64,000 nt of DNA from Adiantum capillus-veneris (Eukaryota; Streptophyta; Polypodiopsida; Polypodiales; Pteridaceae). A program made the position numbers and the translations under genes. Location: the NCBI GenBank assembly GCA_014529385.2, contig CM043956.1, forward strand, positions 86,355,721 through 86,419,720, written 5' to 3'. The notes under the pieces are model-generated. The model had not been told where the DNA came from. It saw nothing but the letters and a program-made list of their open reading frames with translations, and made no database searches. The stretch's first letter is position 1; each line of letters opens with the position of its first letter. Shown here piece after piece: positions 10,248 to 22,081 of this stretch.

Positions 10248-10963
10248 CTCATGTGTGAAGTGAAGAAAGTCTATCTCCTTCTAAAGCTTTAATGGAAAGC
10301 TCTTCATCTACTCCAAGCTTTTGAGAAGTGAGGCCTACACCAAAAAACGCTTGGCTTGTGATCATGCAAATCCAACCAAGAAACAAGCTCCAATGCATGC
10401 TCATCTCCTCTACCATGCTAATTAGTAAGATATGCTAAGATATTATGAGTGATTATGTGAGGAGAAATACTTCTTTCTCCTAAGACTACTTCATTTTCTT
10501 CTAAGACCTACTTTCATACCCGCTAGCTCTCACCATCTTCAAAGGTGTGTGAGGTCTTGGGTCCAAAACCAACAAGGAATTGATGTTGTGTTTTAAAAGT
10601 GTTATCTTAGTTCTTGAAGCTTCCATCTTCATTGCACTAGCAAGTTATTGAAGGAACACAAAGAATTGTATTGTAAAATGTTTCCCTTGATGGGGGGAAC
10701 CTTTAATACAAAGCCTATTGGAGGGGGGACCGGCTCCATGTGCGTCCGGTCCTCATCTATTGTCAAGTGTTAATATTTCTCTCTCTTTTGAAGTATTTTT
10801 CATGCCTAATTATAACTAGTTTTTATGCTTTTGTTGCTCTCTCCCTCTCTCTCTCTCCAACCAAGCGCTCTTGGTATGCTAATTACGAATCTCTCTTAAT
10901 TAAATGCTCACTATGTCTATGTAATTTCCACTACACATAAGTAATTACCCATTAAATGCTACA
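9277..10963 (+). mobile_element. R3 5' LTR (1,687 bp)
   Basis: Begins TGTCAGAAAAACCTAAT and ends ATGCTACA. It matches 36665-39639 once T2 is removed, and matches 45836-47466 on the minus strand. It carries CA and CT microsatellites (10213-10243, 10841-10858) and preserves the empty TTAA site (10289-10292) used by T2 in the 3' LTR. Confidence 0.93.
9776..10135. promoter_or_regulatory. Cluster of nine CCAAT/ATTGG motifs in the R3 LTR
   Basis: CCAAT starts at 9776, 9836, 9885, 9946, 10068 and 10131; ATTGG starts at 9865, 9924 and 10110. Several sit in CCAATAGGA or its inverse TCCTATTGG. About 0.7 would be expected by chance in 360 bp. CCAAT is the NF-Y core motif; binding here is inference. The pattern persists in the other R3-family LTRs. 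Confidence 0.6.
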
Positions 10964-10964
10964 T

Positions 10965-10976
10965 TGGTATCAGAGC
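10965..10976 (+). other. R3 primer binding site, tRNA-Met type
   Basis: TGGTATCAGAGC begins 1 nt after the LTR end and matches the standard plant initiator tRNA-Met primer site. Confidence 0.93.
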
Positions 10977-11378
10977 ACAAGGTTTATCTTCTCTTGCTCA
11001 AGAAGGGAGGTCCTCAAACTCACTATAAATGGTTGGTATTATTAATTGCATAAGGGTAAGTAGAATAGGGATTTATTATTCTTGAGGTGCACCTGCTTCA
11101 TGCAATTAATGGGGTATCACCGTCGAGAGTTATGGTCTTAAAAATGGAGTCCCAAGGGGCTTGCCTGCAACATAACCATTATTGAGCTATTAGAAGCTTG
11201 ACAGGAACCAGTGCCGACTGGGCTATGATAAACCCTCTCTTCTATTCCTTGCAATTAATGATATTCGAGCCACGGGTACAGGAGCTTGAGTGCTTATCTT
11301 TGAAAGGAAAAAGGAGTAGCAACTAGGGCTTGAAGTGCCAAAATACAAGTAAAAATTTGCACCTAAAACTTAGTTAGA
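10977..11378 (+). other. R3 untranslated leader
   Basis: About 400 bp between primer site and gag ATG. No conserved small ORF of the R5-R7 type is present. Confidence 0.6.
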
Positions 11379-12810
11379 ATGGCTGACAATAGTAGAGAGA
11401 GTGAAATTAATGTTGATGGCTTTGATTTTGCTAATGATCAAGCTACTAATGATGCTCCTACACTGTGAACTATCGTGTTACTAGGCTTCAACAAGCCATG
11501 GGCAACCCATCCCTCCAAGGAGAAGTCCAACAACAACTATGCATCCATGAGATTCTTCAATATCGTGACCTATAAGAGGGAGTGCCTATGAAAGCTCCTA
11601 GTGAGATTTCTAAAATAGGGCTCTCTACGGTGAGAGAAGAGGAGGACCCATACGAAGGGCTCAAAAGTTACAAGTTGATGGGGCAACCTCCTCACAAAGG
11701 AGAGCCCAAATATCAATGGTAGAGTCCCCACCAAAAAAAGATGAAATAAGTGAATCTCTTGCCACCTCGACGGAGATGGAACCATGACGACGGCGGGAAA
11801 AACACTCGTCAACACTCCCTAAAAAGAGAAGACCATCGCATAGTCCTTCTCACATAATTCAAAGAATGAAGAAAGCAAGTATGAGAAGAAAAAGGCGAGA
11901 AAGAGGTCACCCTCTTCTCCATCTTCATCATCCTCCTCCTCTTATGAAGGAAGTGATGGTGCAACTCCCAAAGAACTCAAAAGGAGAGGCCATAGGAAAT
12001 CCTATGCCGCTTGGAAGAGGTCATCCAAGCTCAAACAGTTCAAGGAGGGAGAAAATAGTATCTCTTTTCTTACCTATGATGGCACCTTTGGTGCTACGAA
12101 AAAAGTCTTGGACTTTATTCAACAATTTGATGCGGCATTCGGAGATGAGGGCTTCACGGAGTCCTCTAAGATACGTCATGTAGCCATGCATCTCCAAAAG
12201 TCCGTCAGGCAATGGTGGTCTAGCCTACAAGAAAACGGTGAAGCTCCAGGAACATGGAAAACTTCCATTATGAAGTAGTTTTTGGCTAGCGATGCCAAAG
12301 ACAAAGTGCTCATCAAATTGAAAATCTTGAATCTCTATCTATCTATGAATCTATTCACAAATACGTAGACAAGTTCTGGGATCTACATCTCAAAGACACT
12401 ATCTACAAAAAGATAGATTTTGGAGAGCAAAAAAAAATAAATTCTACGGGTTTATCTGAAGATCTTGTGGAGTATGTCAACTCCCAAATGCCTCGGACTA
12501 TTTTAGCGGTCATACACCATATATGGTGGCTTCACGAATCAAATTCCAACAAGGGGCTAAGAAAAATCTTAAGCCCATGGAAAACAAAGACCATAACGAG
12601 ACTAAGGGGAAGGACCATGTCCAAAAGTCTCCCAAGGGCAACTTCAACAACAAAAAACCTAAGGAGAAGGGAGTCTACAAAGGCTAAAATAGACTCTCTC
12701 CTGAAGAGCTAGAGCGTTATCGCAAGGATAACCGTTGTTTTAGATGTGGGGATCAAGGGAATGCTTATTGTGGTTGCCCACAAAAGAACACACGCAATGA
12801 ACCTCCTAGA
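11379..12810 (+). pseudogene. R3 gag (broken)
   Basis: Capsid-nucleocapsid precursor. The ATG opens MADNSRESEINVDGFDFAN and soon meets a stop. The capsid core is read around 12050-12290: SFLTYDGTFGATKKVLDF, AAFGDEGFTESSKIRHVAMH and QWWSSLQENGEAP, typical of chromovirus gag. The nucleocapsid zinc knuckle near 12738-12782 reads CFRCGDQGNAYCGC; the His of CCHC is replaced by Asn, so it is defective. Several stops and frame changes separate these parts. Basic, low-complexity KR-rich stretches occur near 11870-11900. Confidence 0.8.
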
Positions 12811-14232
12811 GTGTCCATAGTTGAAGTTCAAGAAGAAGATACTCATTGCAAAGGATCTCCTCTATGCCATGCTTGGGGAAAGGTAAGAGAACATGATGCT
12901 TTCATTCTCTTTGACAATGGCTCTACGCACAATTTCATATCCACAGAGTTGGCCACTAAGCTACACATCCAAGCCTTTGAGATGGGAAATACCCTACCTG
13001 TCGATGGTGCTTTCAAGGGAGAAGAAGTCCCAATTACTCCCTTAATTGCGAAATTGAGGCTTCATGTCCAAAGCTATGTGGACAAAGAGGATTTCTTCAT
13101 TTCTACCCTTAAGCATGAGGACGTAATCCTAGGGGCACCATGGTTTGATCGCATGGCAGCCAACATCAAGTTCCCTGAAAGGAAAATTTACTTTAAGTAC
13201 ATGGACAAAGACATGTACATATATGCTAACAAGTTAGGTAACACTATACCTCTTGTACATAAGCAAGATATTGATAAGTCAATAAACAAATCTATTTTTG
13301 TGTACAAGATATTTGTAAAAGACTCTCAAAATGCTATACCTCTTGTACATAAGCAAGCTATTGATAAGTCAATAAACAAATCTATTTTTGTGTACAAGAT
13401 ATTTGTAAAAGAATCTCAAAATAAAAATAAAGGGAATAAAAAAGAATTAGGGTTATCTAATTTCCTTAATGAATTCCAAGATTTTTTTATTGACGACATC
13501 CCTAATGAATTGCATCCAAAACGAGGGGATCATGACCATGCAATTGAGCTTCTTCCAGGAAGCTCACCGCCTAATAAACCTCCTTATCGAGTTTTTCAAG
13601 CTCAACAAGAGGAAATTATGCGGCAAGTGCATGAGCTGGTTGAAAAAAAAATGGTTAGGCCTAGTTCATCTCCATTTTGTTCACCAATTTTATTAGTGCA
13701 AAAGAAAGATGGCACATATTGTATGTGTGTCAACTATAAAGCACTAAATAGGATCGCTATCAAAAATAGGTTTCCCGTTCCGTGGGTAGAAGACCTATTT
13801 GATAAGCTACAAGGATCAACCTACTTCAGTAGGATTGACCTAAAAAATGGCTATCACCAAATAAGGATAGTAAATCAATACATTGTAAAGACCGCATTTC
13901 GCACTACGTTTGGTCTCTACGAATTCATTGCCATACCTTTTGGCTTGACCAATGCACCAACTACTTTCAACCACATGATGGAGAAGCTCTTTAGGCCTCA
14001 CCGTAGTTACATTGGAGGGTTCTTTGATGATATAATCATCTAGTCCAATTCCTTGGACGAACACAAACAACACCTCCAGGTAATTTTTCAAATTTTGCGA
14101 GAGAATAAGCTTTACATAAATCAAAATAAAAGTGAATTTTTCTCACAAGAGATTCAGTATTTAGGTCATATTATCTCTAAATATGGCATCCAAATGGATC
14201 CATCAAAGTTAGAAGTAATAAAAGTATGGTCT
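12811..14232 (+). pseudogene. R3 pol: protease and reverse transcriptase (one stop, truncated)
   Basis: A 410-codon open stretch. Retropepsin is at the start: AFILFDNGSTHNFIS, with DNGS where D(S/T)G(S/A) is usual, and HEDVILGAPWF. A linker with a 90-bp tandem duplication follows. RT then shows FCSPILLVQKKDGTYCMCVNYKALN, YFSRIDLKNGYHQIRI and IPFGLTNAPTTF. The YxDD motif is FFDD in GGFFDDIII, followed at 14041-14043 by TAG, probably where Tyr/Ser normally stands. The frame continues unbroken to DPSKLEVIKVWS, where R4 begins at 14233. RNase H should follow and is missing. Confidence 0.9.
13244..13423 (+). repeat. 90-bp in-frame tandem duplication in the R3 protease-RT linker
   Basis: Two 90-bp units (13244-13333, 13334-13423) differ at only a few bases, changing Asp to Ala and Asp to Glu. 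The frame is kept, adding 30 residues containing IPLVHKQ and SIFVYKIFVK. Confidence 0.95.
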
Positions 14233-14812
14233 TGAAGGCGAGGAGAGTCCCAACAGGTGGGAACTATCCCTTAGAAGGCTGAACAGCGGGATCAGTCACA
14301 CTATCAATAATTATCGCAGGCAGTTATTGTAGTAACTCTTGGGATCTATAAATAGGACCCACTACATTGTAAGCAGGCTTCTTAGCTTCCTGGATTAGCT
14401 GCTTGTCTTTTGGCTTTAGCTTTCTAAGCACTTTCGGGTTTACGAGCTCTTCACCTCTAGCGTTACTCTGTAATCATTGCTTCTGTAATCATTTGAGCTT
14501 AAACCCATTATACACTGTACTGATTATACTTGAGCTATTAATCTAAATCTACAAATACTCTTTTCAATATTTTAGTATGTCTCTCATTTCAGTATAACAT
14601 TCCAGTTCAGTTATCTATTTCAGTCCAGTCAGTTCTCTGTTCCAGTATCACTAACTGAACTAACGACATAACCAGTAGCTTTAAATTCTAACATTGAAAT
14701 CAGCTGTTTGAAGAGACGATCTTCAATTCCATTTTAGCGATCATGGTGGTTAGAGCTGTTCACTCTTCGACCAGAAAACTCTTCTCTTCCAGTTAGAATT
14801 TTCAGTTGTACA
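14233..14812 (+). mobile_element. R4 5' LTR (~580 bp)
   Basis: TG-start at the R3 junction and TTGTACA at the end. A TATA box, TATAAATA, is at 14347-14354, with a transcribed leader downstream. TGGTGCCC at 14815-14822 is a plausible primer site, 2 nt after the LTR. No partner LTR is available to confirm the edges. Confidence 0.65.
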
Positions 14813-14813
14813 C

Positions 14814-16435
14814 ATGGTGCCCAAAGACAATCGTGGTCGCCAACCGTCAACCCGGTTAGGCATTGATTTTGACCGCGTCGACCCTATTCTTGAGGTATCA
14901 AAAAGAGAGTTTGATCCTAAGAAGGACCCGAAGAGCGAGGATGAGGCTCAGGAGGAGCACAATCATGGTGAAGAGGCTAAGGACTCTCAACACTCCATTC
15001 ATTCCAAGAGGAGAAGAGCTGAGCAAGAAGAACGCAAAACCAGGAGTTCTCGGTCCACACACAAGGCAGATGGCACTAAGGACAGTCATCACAGTTCCAA
15101 TGAAAATCTAGAGAAGACAAAGAAACTGAGACTGAAGAAGAAGTTGACTGGCATGCTGACACATCTCACTACAGAAAGTCTTCTCGACAAAGTCAGGTTC
15201 CCAAGGGTAGAAGAAGCAGAGATGATGCCGGCTGGTATGATTATACTTCTTCATTGAAAATCTCTTTCCCAACGTTCAAAGGAGGAAAGAAAGATGATCC
15301 AGATGTTCATATTCAAGCTTTTGAACAATATGTTGAGTTGAAGAATATTGATGAAGATGACTGGGGATAATATTTTCCTCATACACTGAAAGATGCAGCA
15401 AGGAAATGGTATTACCATTACCCAGCCTGCCAACTCAGATCATTCAACAAATTTCTCAAAGCTTTCAGACTGGAGTATTCAGACAATAGTGGTGATGAGG
15501 ACATACTCTACGAGCTAGATAAGATTAAACGAGAGAAATTGTTAGTTAAGAAGTTATGTTGAGAAGATCAAGGAGTTAACCAGGCAGTTGCAAGAGCCAC
15601 CATCAGAAAAGAGGTTACGTGCTTGGTTTTTAAATGGGTTCCGCAGTAAGAAGCTCAGAGAATAGGAGGTGCCTGCACCAACAAAGAAATTTAATGATTT
15701 GGTACAACGAGCTTTGAAGCTTGAACATCAATCTAAGAAGGAGAGAAGTCACGAGAAGAGGAGGTCTAGCAGTAACAGTTCTTCCACTAGGAATTCCGAT
15801 TCTAGTAGCTATGAGAACAGCTCAGATGAAAAGAGCAAAGAGAAGGCCAATAAGGGGTCTTGGTTTAGAAAAATTTATGAAATGGCCCGGCAGATTGTTG
15901 CAATCAGCCAAACCAGACAACCAGTTAGGAGAATGGAAACTTGGTGCTCAAGGTGCAAATCTAAAGATCATGTTTCCAATGAATGTCCACAATGTACCTA
16001 TTGCAAATCATATGGTCATTTATGGAACAATTGTGGCATTCACATTCATCACTTCAAGAAGGGAAAGGATTTGTCTATAGTGGAATTTACCCATGTTGAA
16101 CTAGCCAGAGTAGAGACAACCAGTGTACCCCAAGAGGAGAAATCAGGTACGAGTGGCACTGGTACTGGGCGAGATTACGGGCCCAGGCCGAGGGCGTGGT
16201 AATTTTCAAATTGAAGCCTTTGAGCTATTACACTTGTGGAAAATATGGGTGCTTTGTAGCTCAATGTCCAGAGGCACCCAACACTACGGCTACTGAGGTG
16301 AAAGCACGAGAGATAGTTCCAATACGAGCAGCTACACGCAGTAAAGGGGTAGTCATTGAGGAAATACCAGATGAGCTGGCAAATGGGCTCAGTAGAGAGA
16401 GGTATGGAAGGCAAAGGGCAAAGAGAAGGTAGTCG
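14814..16435 (+). pseudogene. R4 gag with two or three zinc knuckles (broken)
   Basis: The N-terminal part (14814-15257) is charged and low in complexity (SIHSKRRRAEQEERK) and its ATG overlaps the primer site, so the true start is uncertain. After a frame change the capsid core is read as FPTFKGGKKDDPDVHIQAFE and AARKWYYHYP, with a TAA at 15368. The frame from 15669 holds a Ser-rich linker and two CCHC knuckles, CSRCKSKDHVSNEC and CTYCKSYGHLWNNC, packed back to back. A third, YTCGKYGCFVAQCPE, near 16230 has Cys in place of His and lies in another frame. Confidence 0.75.
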
Positions 16436-16458
16436 ATGAATGGTAGGAGTAGAGAGAA

Positions 16459-17279
16459 ATGGCAGTTAATATCACAAAAGATCTAGCCAAGAAGCTCCTA
16501 GAGCAGCCAAAAAGTTATGATGCTCGGGTCATTCAGAAGATACGAGCCCAATCTTCTGAGAGAATACAACCAGATAAGTTAGGGTCTGGAATTCTTGAGA
16601 CTATGCTGGCTGTAGTCCAGGGACTAGTGGAAGATGTAAGAAACATCAAATCAGATCTAAATGCAATGAGAAGCAATAAAGGGGGCACATCGGGCACCAA
16701 AACAGAGGGGTGGCATTATGCAGATGGTTCCAATTTCTCAAGTTCTGGTAATAACTCTGATCAAGAGAGAGAAAAAATTCATGTTAATATCTGCGAAAGA
16801 ATTCAGATCTGACACTTGAACTAGAAGACATCAAAAACAATTTGTCTGAAGTAGCAAAATTCACCAGACAGTGAAGAAAGGCTGAAGCCGATGCTAGAGC
16901 AATTGACCTTGCAGCTGTTAGAGATGATTAAGTGCTAGTGATCCAGGTAGACTACAAAGTTAGGAAACAATGGGAGCCATTATCTAGTGTCATAATGGAT
17001 GGAGGGGCAGGAGTAAACGTCCTCGGGGACACACCTTCAACAAAGAATGGGTATCACAAACTTGAAACGAACAACCTTCAAAGTTTGAATGGCCGATCAC
17101 AGAGTTATGCTGGCAACTGGGATGATAGAGAGTATGTAGATAAGGGTGGGAAAAGAAAAGTTCAAGAACAGATTCTTAGTACTGGATGTGCAAGGTGCAT
17201 ATGGGATGCTACTGTTGTGAACGGCATAGACTGTTCACGACTATGCCAATTAGACTCTGACAATACAGGGCGCCAATAG
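16459..17279 (+). pseudogene. R4 pre-protease linker and protease (broken)
   Basis: The first segment (16459-16812) looks helical and charged (LAKKLLEQPKSYDARVIQKI, LVEDVRNIKSDLNAM) and lies between gag and protease. The second contains SSVIMDGGAGVNVLGD; DGGAGVN is the aspartic-protease loop of this gypsy type, with DGG in place of D(T/S)G. It loses frame after about 17100. A stop and frameshift separate the two parts. Confidence 0.6.
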
Positions 17280-18895
17280 AAGAATGCAAATCCACAATAA
17301 CAACACTAGAAGCTGGAGGAAGGCACTGCACTAAAAGAGATTTTCTAGAAGTATGGGGTAAAGAAGATTGAGAGAATGCTGACAACAATGAATATTTTTC
17401 CATTGGCCAAGATAGACCTAAATGTAGTATTATTTGACAAAGATCAGGCTGAAAAGCAAAGGAAGCAATTTCCAGGTCAATTCACATACTAGAGAATGAC
17501 TAGTTCAGCAAACTGGACGGCAGAGAAACCAGTTGACTCTAAAGAGGAATTCTCAGATTCTAGTACACCAACGACCTTTGAACAAATACACTCTAAAGTT
17601 CAGAATGACAGTTCATAATTAAAAGGTCCATCCTGGGATTATACTGAGGAATCAACCAAAAGAAAGGGAGGTGGGCCTTATAACTAGTTACTTCCAGATG
17701 ATCAAGAAATTAAAGAATGGAACCTAGGTTCTAAGTAAAGTCCTAGATTGATCAAAGTAAATAAGCATATGAACCCAGGAATGAAAGAGAAAGCCCGACT
17801 CATGTTCCAGAAGTACAAAGACGTATTTGCATGAGAACACACCGATCTAAAAGGAGTAGATCCAAAAGTATGTCAACATAAAATACCTCTGAAGCCGGAT
17901 GCCAGACCAGTGCATCTGCAATGGTACAGAATGAATCCAAATTATGCTAAGAAGGTCAAAGAAGAATTTGACAACCTTATTAAGGCTGGATTCATCAGAA
18001 AAGTCACCAGTAGTGACTGGTTATTCCCTATTGGGATAGTACCCAAGAAGAATGGAAAGCTCAGAGTTTGTGTGGATTATCGAAAGCTGAATGCTCAAAC
18101 CATCAAGGATCCTTTTCAATTACCTTTACGGATATGCTTCTCGATGAGATTGCAGGCCATGGGATGTATAGCTTTATGGATGGTTATAGTGGTTATAATC
18201 AGCTATAGATTGCTCCTAAAGACCGGAGTAAAACCACTTTTATTAATAAATGGGGTGCATTTATGTATCAGGTCATGCCATTTGGTCTTTGCAATGCTAC
18301 AACGACCTTCCAAAGATGTATGATGGAAATATTTAGTGAATTCCTCCATCGATTTCTTGCCATATTTATGGACTACTTCACTATATTCTCGACGAAGGAG
18401 AAGCATTTATTATTTTTGAAAATGGTCTTCCAAAGATGTAAGGAAACGAGGATCAGTTTGAACCCATTCAAATCTGTTTTTTTGGTCTAGAAAGGACAAC
18501 TACTAGGGCATATAGTGTCCAGGAATGGCATAGAGATGGCCAATGATAAGATCGAGTGTGTCCAGCAAGCCAAGGCACCCCGCACAACATCATAGCTAAT
18601 TTCATTATTGTAATATATCAATTTTTATAGAAGATTTATTCATATGTTTTCTTCTAAGGCATTACCATTGAAAAAGCTCACAAAGAAAACCAACAAGTTC
18701 ATTTGGACTGCTAAATGTGAGAAAAGTTTTCAATGTTTGAAGAATGCCATTATCAGTAAGCCAGTACTCTGACAACCTAATTGGGAAATTTTTTTTCATG
18801 TGCATGTCGATGCTTCAGGGATGGCAATGGGAGCAATCCTGGCTCAACCAGAAGGGAGGACTGGTTATCCAGTGTATTTTTCTAGTCGGTGATTC
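17280..18895 (+). pseudogene. R4 pol: reverse transcriptase and start of RNase H (broken)
   Basis: A degraded inter-domain stretch up to about 17880 contains several stops. RT follows: EEFDNLIKAGFIRKVTSSDW, IVPKKNGKLRVCVDYRKLNA, then a frameshift, and MYQVMPFGLCNATTTFQRCM. The catalytic YxDD motif reads FMDY in AIFMDYFTIFS, so the last Asp is lost. RNase H begins as FHVHVDASGMAMGAILAQPEG near 18790-18860 with its first Asp, then stops. The sequence jumps from the RNase H N-terminus to the integrase finger, so several hundred bases are deleted. Confidence 0.75.
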
Positions 18896-20039
18896 AGTTA
18901 GGCACACGATGGGGATTCTGGAGGACATTTCTCCACTGATATCTTTTACAAGAAGATTTTGCAGGCTGGATTATGGTGGAAAATTCTAATATCTTATGCT
19001 AGAAGCTTTTGCAAAACATGTGATATATTCTAGAGGATGGGCAGACCAACAACAGCCGATATGATTCCACTTACTCCAGTCCAACCACTGGGAGTATTTA
19101 TGAAATGGGGTCTGGACTTCATGGGTTCATTCAAGAAAATCACTCCAAGGAAGAACCAATATATATTATTGGCCACTTGTTATGTCACCAAATGGGTAGA
19201 GGCCAAGGCTCTTCCAGATAACACTGCGAAGTCCATTGCTATATTTTTATTTGAAAATATTATCTGCCGTTATGGATGCCCTATGGAGATCGTGTTTGAT
19301 AAAGGGAAACATTTTATTAATGATACTATGGATATTTTGATGGAAATTCTCTCAATAAAGCATAGGAAGTCAACGCCATATTATCCCAGGTGCAATGGGA
19401 AAACAGAGAGCAGTAACAAAACCATCAAAACCATTCTCACCAAGATTGTGCAGAAGGAGCCACATCGGTGGGATCTTAAGCTCTAGACTGCTGTATGGGC
19501 CTATAGGACAACTTATAAATTCACCACTGGACTGACACCATTCAGAATGGTGTATGGTATTGAAATTGTAGTCCCTATGGAATTCGTAATTCTCAATCTA
19601 AGGATGGCGGTTGAGTATGGATTGAATTTCAATCACAATCTTAAACATAGACTAGAGGAGTTAGCACAGTTGGATGAGTTAAGACAACGTGCTATGCTGG
19701 AATAGGAGATTGTTTAGCAAAGAAGGAAGCATTGGCATGAGAGACGAATCAAAGTTAGGGAGGTCTAGCTAGAAGGGCGACTTGGTTTTTCTCTATCGAT
19801 CTAAACTGGTCCCTAAGAAACCAAATTTAGAGATAGCTTGGGATGGTCCGTATGAAGTCGATTGGGTGTTTTCCAATGGAACAATAAGGTTAAAAGATTT
19901 ATTTGGATTACTGCTGCGAAGTGTTTATAATGGGGCCAAGCTAAAGCTATATTATTCTAATGAAAAAGAAACTTCTAGAGAAGAAGATACTGACATCTGG
20001 GTACTGATGGACATGAATTTTCAGAATCATCCATTCTAA
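18896..20039 (+). pseudogene. R4 pol: integrase and C-terminal region (broken)
   Basis: The zinc-finger end is read as STDIFYKKILQAGLWW, then the core in one frame (19037-19486): MKWGLDFMGSFKK with the first Asp, MEIVFDKGKHFIND with the second, and STPYYPRCNGKTESSNKT with Glu. Downstream TAVWAYRTTYKFTTG is cut off by a TAG. The last frame (19782-20039) shows VFLYRSKLVPKKPN and AWDGPYEVDWVFSNGTIRLKDL, the GPY/F module. No chromodomain follows. At least four stops interrupt the region. Confidence 0.8.
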
Positions 20040-20200
20040 ACCTCTTCCATATACAACTAGTACCAGAGCCAGTCACGGTGTCAAAAAAGTCTCAGCCTGA
20101 CAAAACATTGCCAGTGTGGCAGAGTCCTTAAGGTGCCAGAGTCAGTATCAATTTTAATGAATCCATTGTTGTTAATAATTGTAATTTTGAAACTTGACCT

Positions 20201-20209
20201 AAAGGGGGG
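20201..20209 (+). other. R4 polypurine tract
   Basis: AAAGGGGGG lies about 160 bp after the last coding segment. A TG at 20212 could be an LTR start, but it does not match the 5' LTR. Confidence 0.5.
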
Positions 20210-20281
20210 TTTGAAACCATAAGCATGTGTGCTTAGGTCTTATAAACTTGTCCTAGAAGTTTCGTTATGTTTGGATGTCAT

Positions 20282-20659
20282 TTAATGTTGTAACGGATGT
20301 GATTTGTTTTCCCGGACATGAAAATCAACCACCACCTTTGCATCATACATATCCACTTCTAAGCTCTTTACAACACCCAAACATTTTACTTTTTGATGGT
20401 TTGCCAATCTAATCCGGAAACCTGAAACCCCAGTCACTGTAAGACCCATTTTCTCAATGCATAAGTGTGTTATGACACATATTTGGGCTCCACCATCCAC
20501 ATAACCTTGTCCCATATTTTTTCTTTTGCGGCACACATCTACTATTGGGCAAATGTCTGGTAGCTCATCCATTTCCAACACGTTTAGTGAGCCTCTCTCT
20601 GGCTCTTTCTCCATTGGGTTAACCATCCTCTTCCATTGTCTCTTTAGCTTAAGCACCAT
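20282..20659 (-). pseudogene. R5 protease (truncated)
   Basis: Aspartic protease of a Tat-like gypsy element, which matures the Gag-Pol polyprotein. GYVDGGAQICVITHLCIEKM carries the DGGA active-site loop seen also in R6 and R7. It continues through FRIRLANHQKVKCLGVVKSL and ends near VVVDFHVRENKSH. The expected second block (GEGYPxILGRPWL in R6 and R7) is not reached, because the element is cut off at the R4 junction. Confidence 0.8.
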
Positions 20660-21996
20660 CTCTATAAGCTACCCAAAAGTAACATCTTCTTTCCTGCTTG
20701 TCAGATCCTCCTTCAAGTCATAGCTTATTTGCCCATCCCCTAGTGGAAAATCTGAAACATGAAACTTGCAACGAGCCCTTCTTTTCCTCTTGGCCTTGAC
20801 ATCTTCGCCTTCATGGCTCTTCCCTTCTTCTTACTAGGACCTGGGGCGCTTCTTCCTTCCTTGTCCTCTGTGGTCCTCTTCCCAATAGGCATCACTAATG
20901 TATCCTCTAGCTTTGATTCCTTTTCCAAGGTAACCACGCTTATCACTTTTGTCTTTCCCTTTTCCTCTTGAACTAATCCACTGATTCTTTCTTCTCCCTT
21001 AATTTCAATGCCATAATCATTTGACCTAGTTAGCACCTGTCTTGGCAATGGATACATGTCTCCCCCCATCCTTGGTGGCTTATCACATTGTGGGCTGATG
21101 CGGCCCACCCAACTCTCCACAATTATAACACGTGGGCGTCTGCCTCCAAAACCTACCATTGTTTTGTCCAACACCATTCCTAGGTCTTTCTTCACCTCCT
21201 GGTTGATTTGCAAACCTCCCTCGACGTCGATTATTTCCCACATTACCTAACATGTTTAAGCTGAGATTCTTCATTAAATCTACCACTTGCCTCATGTCTT
21301 GCCTTAGCCCATCATCTTGTACTGCTGTAGTGACCATTACTGGCATAACGTGAGGTGTAACAGGAACCACTGGTTCATGATGAACCCCTGGCATGCGACG
21401 TAGCAAAGAATCCATAGGCTGAAACTCAGACCTCTTGGGCAAAGACTCTACCCCTAGATGGCTCATTTTCCTTAGCTTCCACTCTTTGTTCCTTGCCACT
21501 TCCAATGAATCTTTATATGTTCTAGGTTTCTTTAGCTCCACTCTCCAACGTATAGTCTCCCAAAGACCAGCCAAGAATCTATCCTTCTTCATCATGTCAG
21601 GTGGGGGTACTTGTGGTGCTAAGGCCTTGCACATCCGCTCCTATGCCAATGAAAACTTACGTATGTACGCATCTACTGGCTCACCTTCCTTTTGCACCAA
21701 ACCTTGTACTTCTTGCCAAACTTTGTCAGGATCTTCTGTCTTCACAAACTCCACTTCCAATCCATGCTTTTGATTGCCCCAACTCAGTCTTACAGGTGGA
21801 TCAGCCACACGCAACTCCTCTTCAAATGCTTTGGACCAAACTCATGCATCACTCTTCAAACAAATTTGGAGAAGATGTAACATCTATGCAGGATCGTGAA
21901 TCTAACTGCTAATGCAGGCAACCTCCATCTTTTCTAAAAATTCTTCCACATCTTCATCACTTCTTCCATGAAACTCCGGATAAGAGAAAGCCATGG
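20660..21996 (-). pseudogene. R5 gag (broken)
   Basis: The start ATG (21994-21996) opens MAFSYPEFHGRSDEDVEEFL, matching MAFPNFYGKPGE in R6 and SFPTFYARSGEDVQEFL in R7. Frame changes follow. Recognisable parts are MMKKDRFLAGLWETIRWRVELKKPRTYKDSLEVARNKE and a zinc knuckle reduced to CYNCGELGGPHQPTM, where the His/Cys half is lost. The later part, TLVMPIGKRTTEDKE, corresponds to the basic linker before protease in R6. The gag ATG lies 85 nt after the small-ORF stop. Confidence 0.75.
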
Positions 21997-22081
21997 CTAC
22001 TCAAGTTACAATGCTTTGAGAACCCCTTCGAACACACGTGCAAGAACCCAAAACTTTTGACTGACTCAGTCCCTAGAAACT

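Larger units (their letters stand above)
14233..20281 (+). mobile_element. R4: Ty3/gypsy element without chromodomain, inserted in R3 pol
   Basis: Starts TGAAGGCGAGG immediately after R3 pol sequence. It has a 580-bp LTR, a TGGTGCCC primer-site-like sequence, a gag with zinc knuckles, a DGGA-type protease, RT, a truncated RNase H and integrase. A polypurine tract lies at 20201-20209, but the sequence after it does not match the 5' LTR, and minus-strand R5 begins at about 20282. The 3' LTR was therefore lost or replaced, probably in the deletion that also removed R3 RNase H and most of R5 pol. The protease type and lack of chromodomain suggest the non-chromovirus branch of plant gypsy. Confidence 0.8.
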
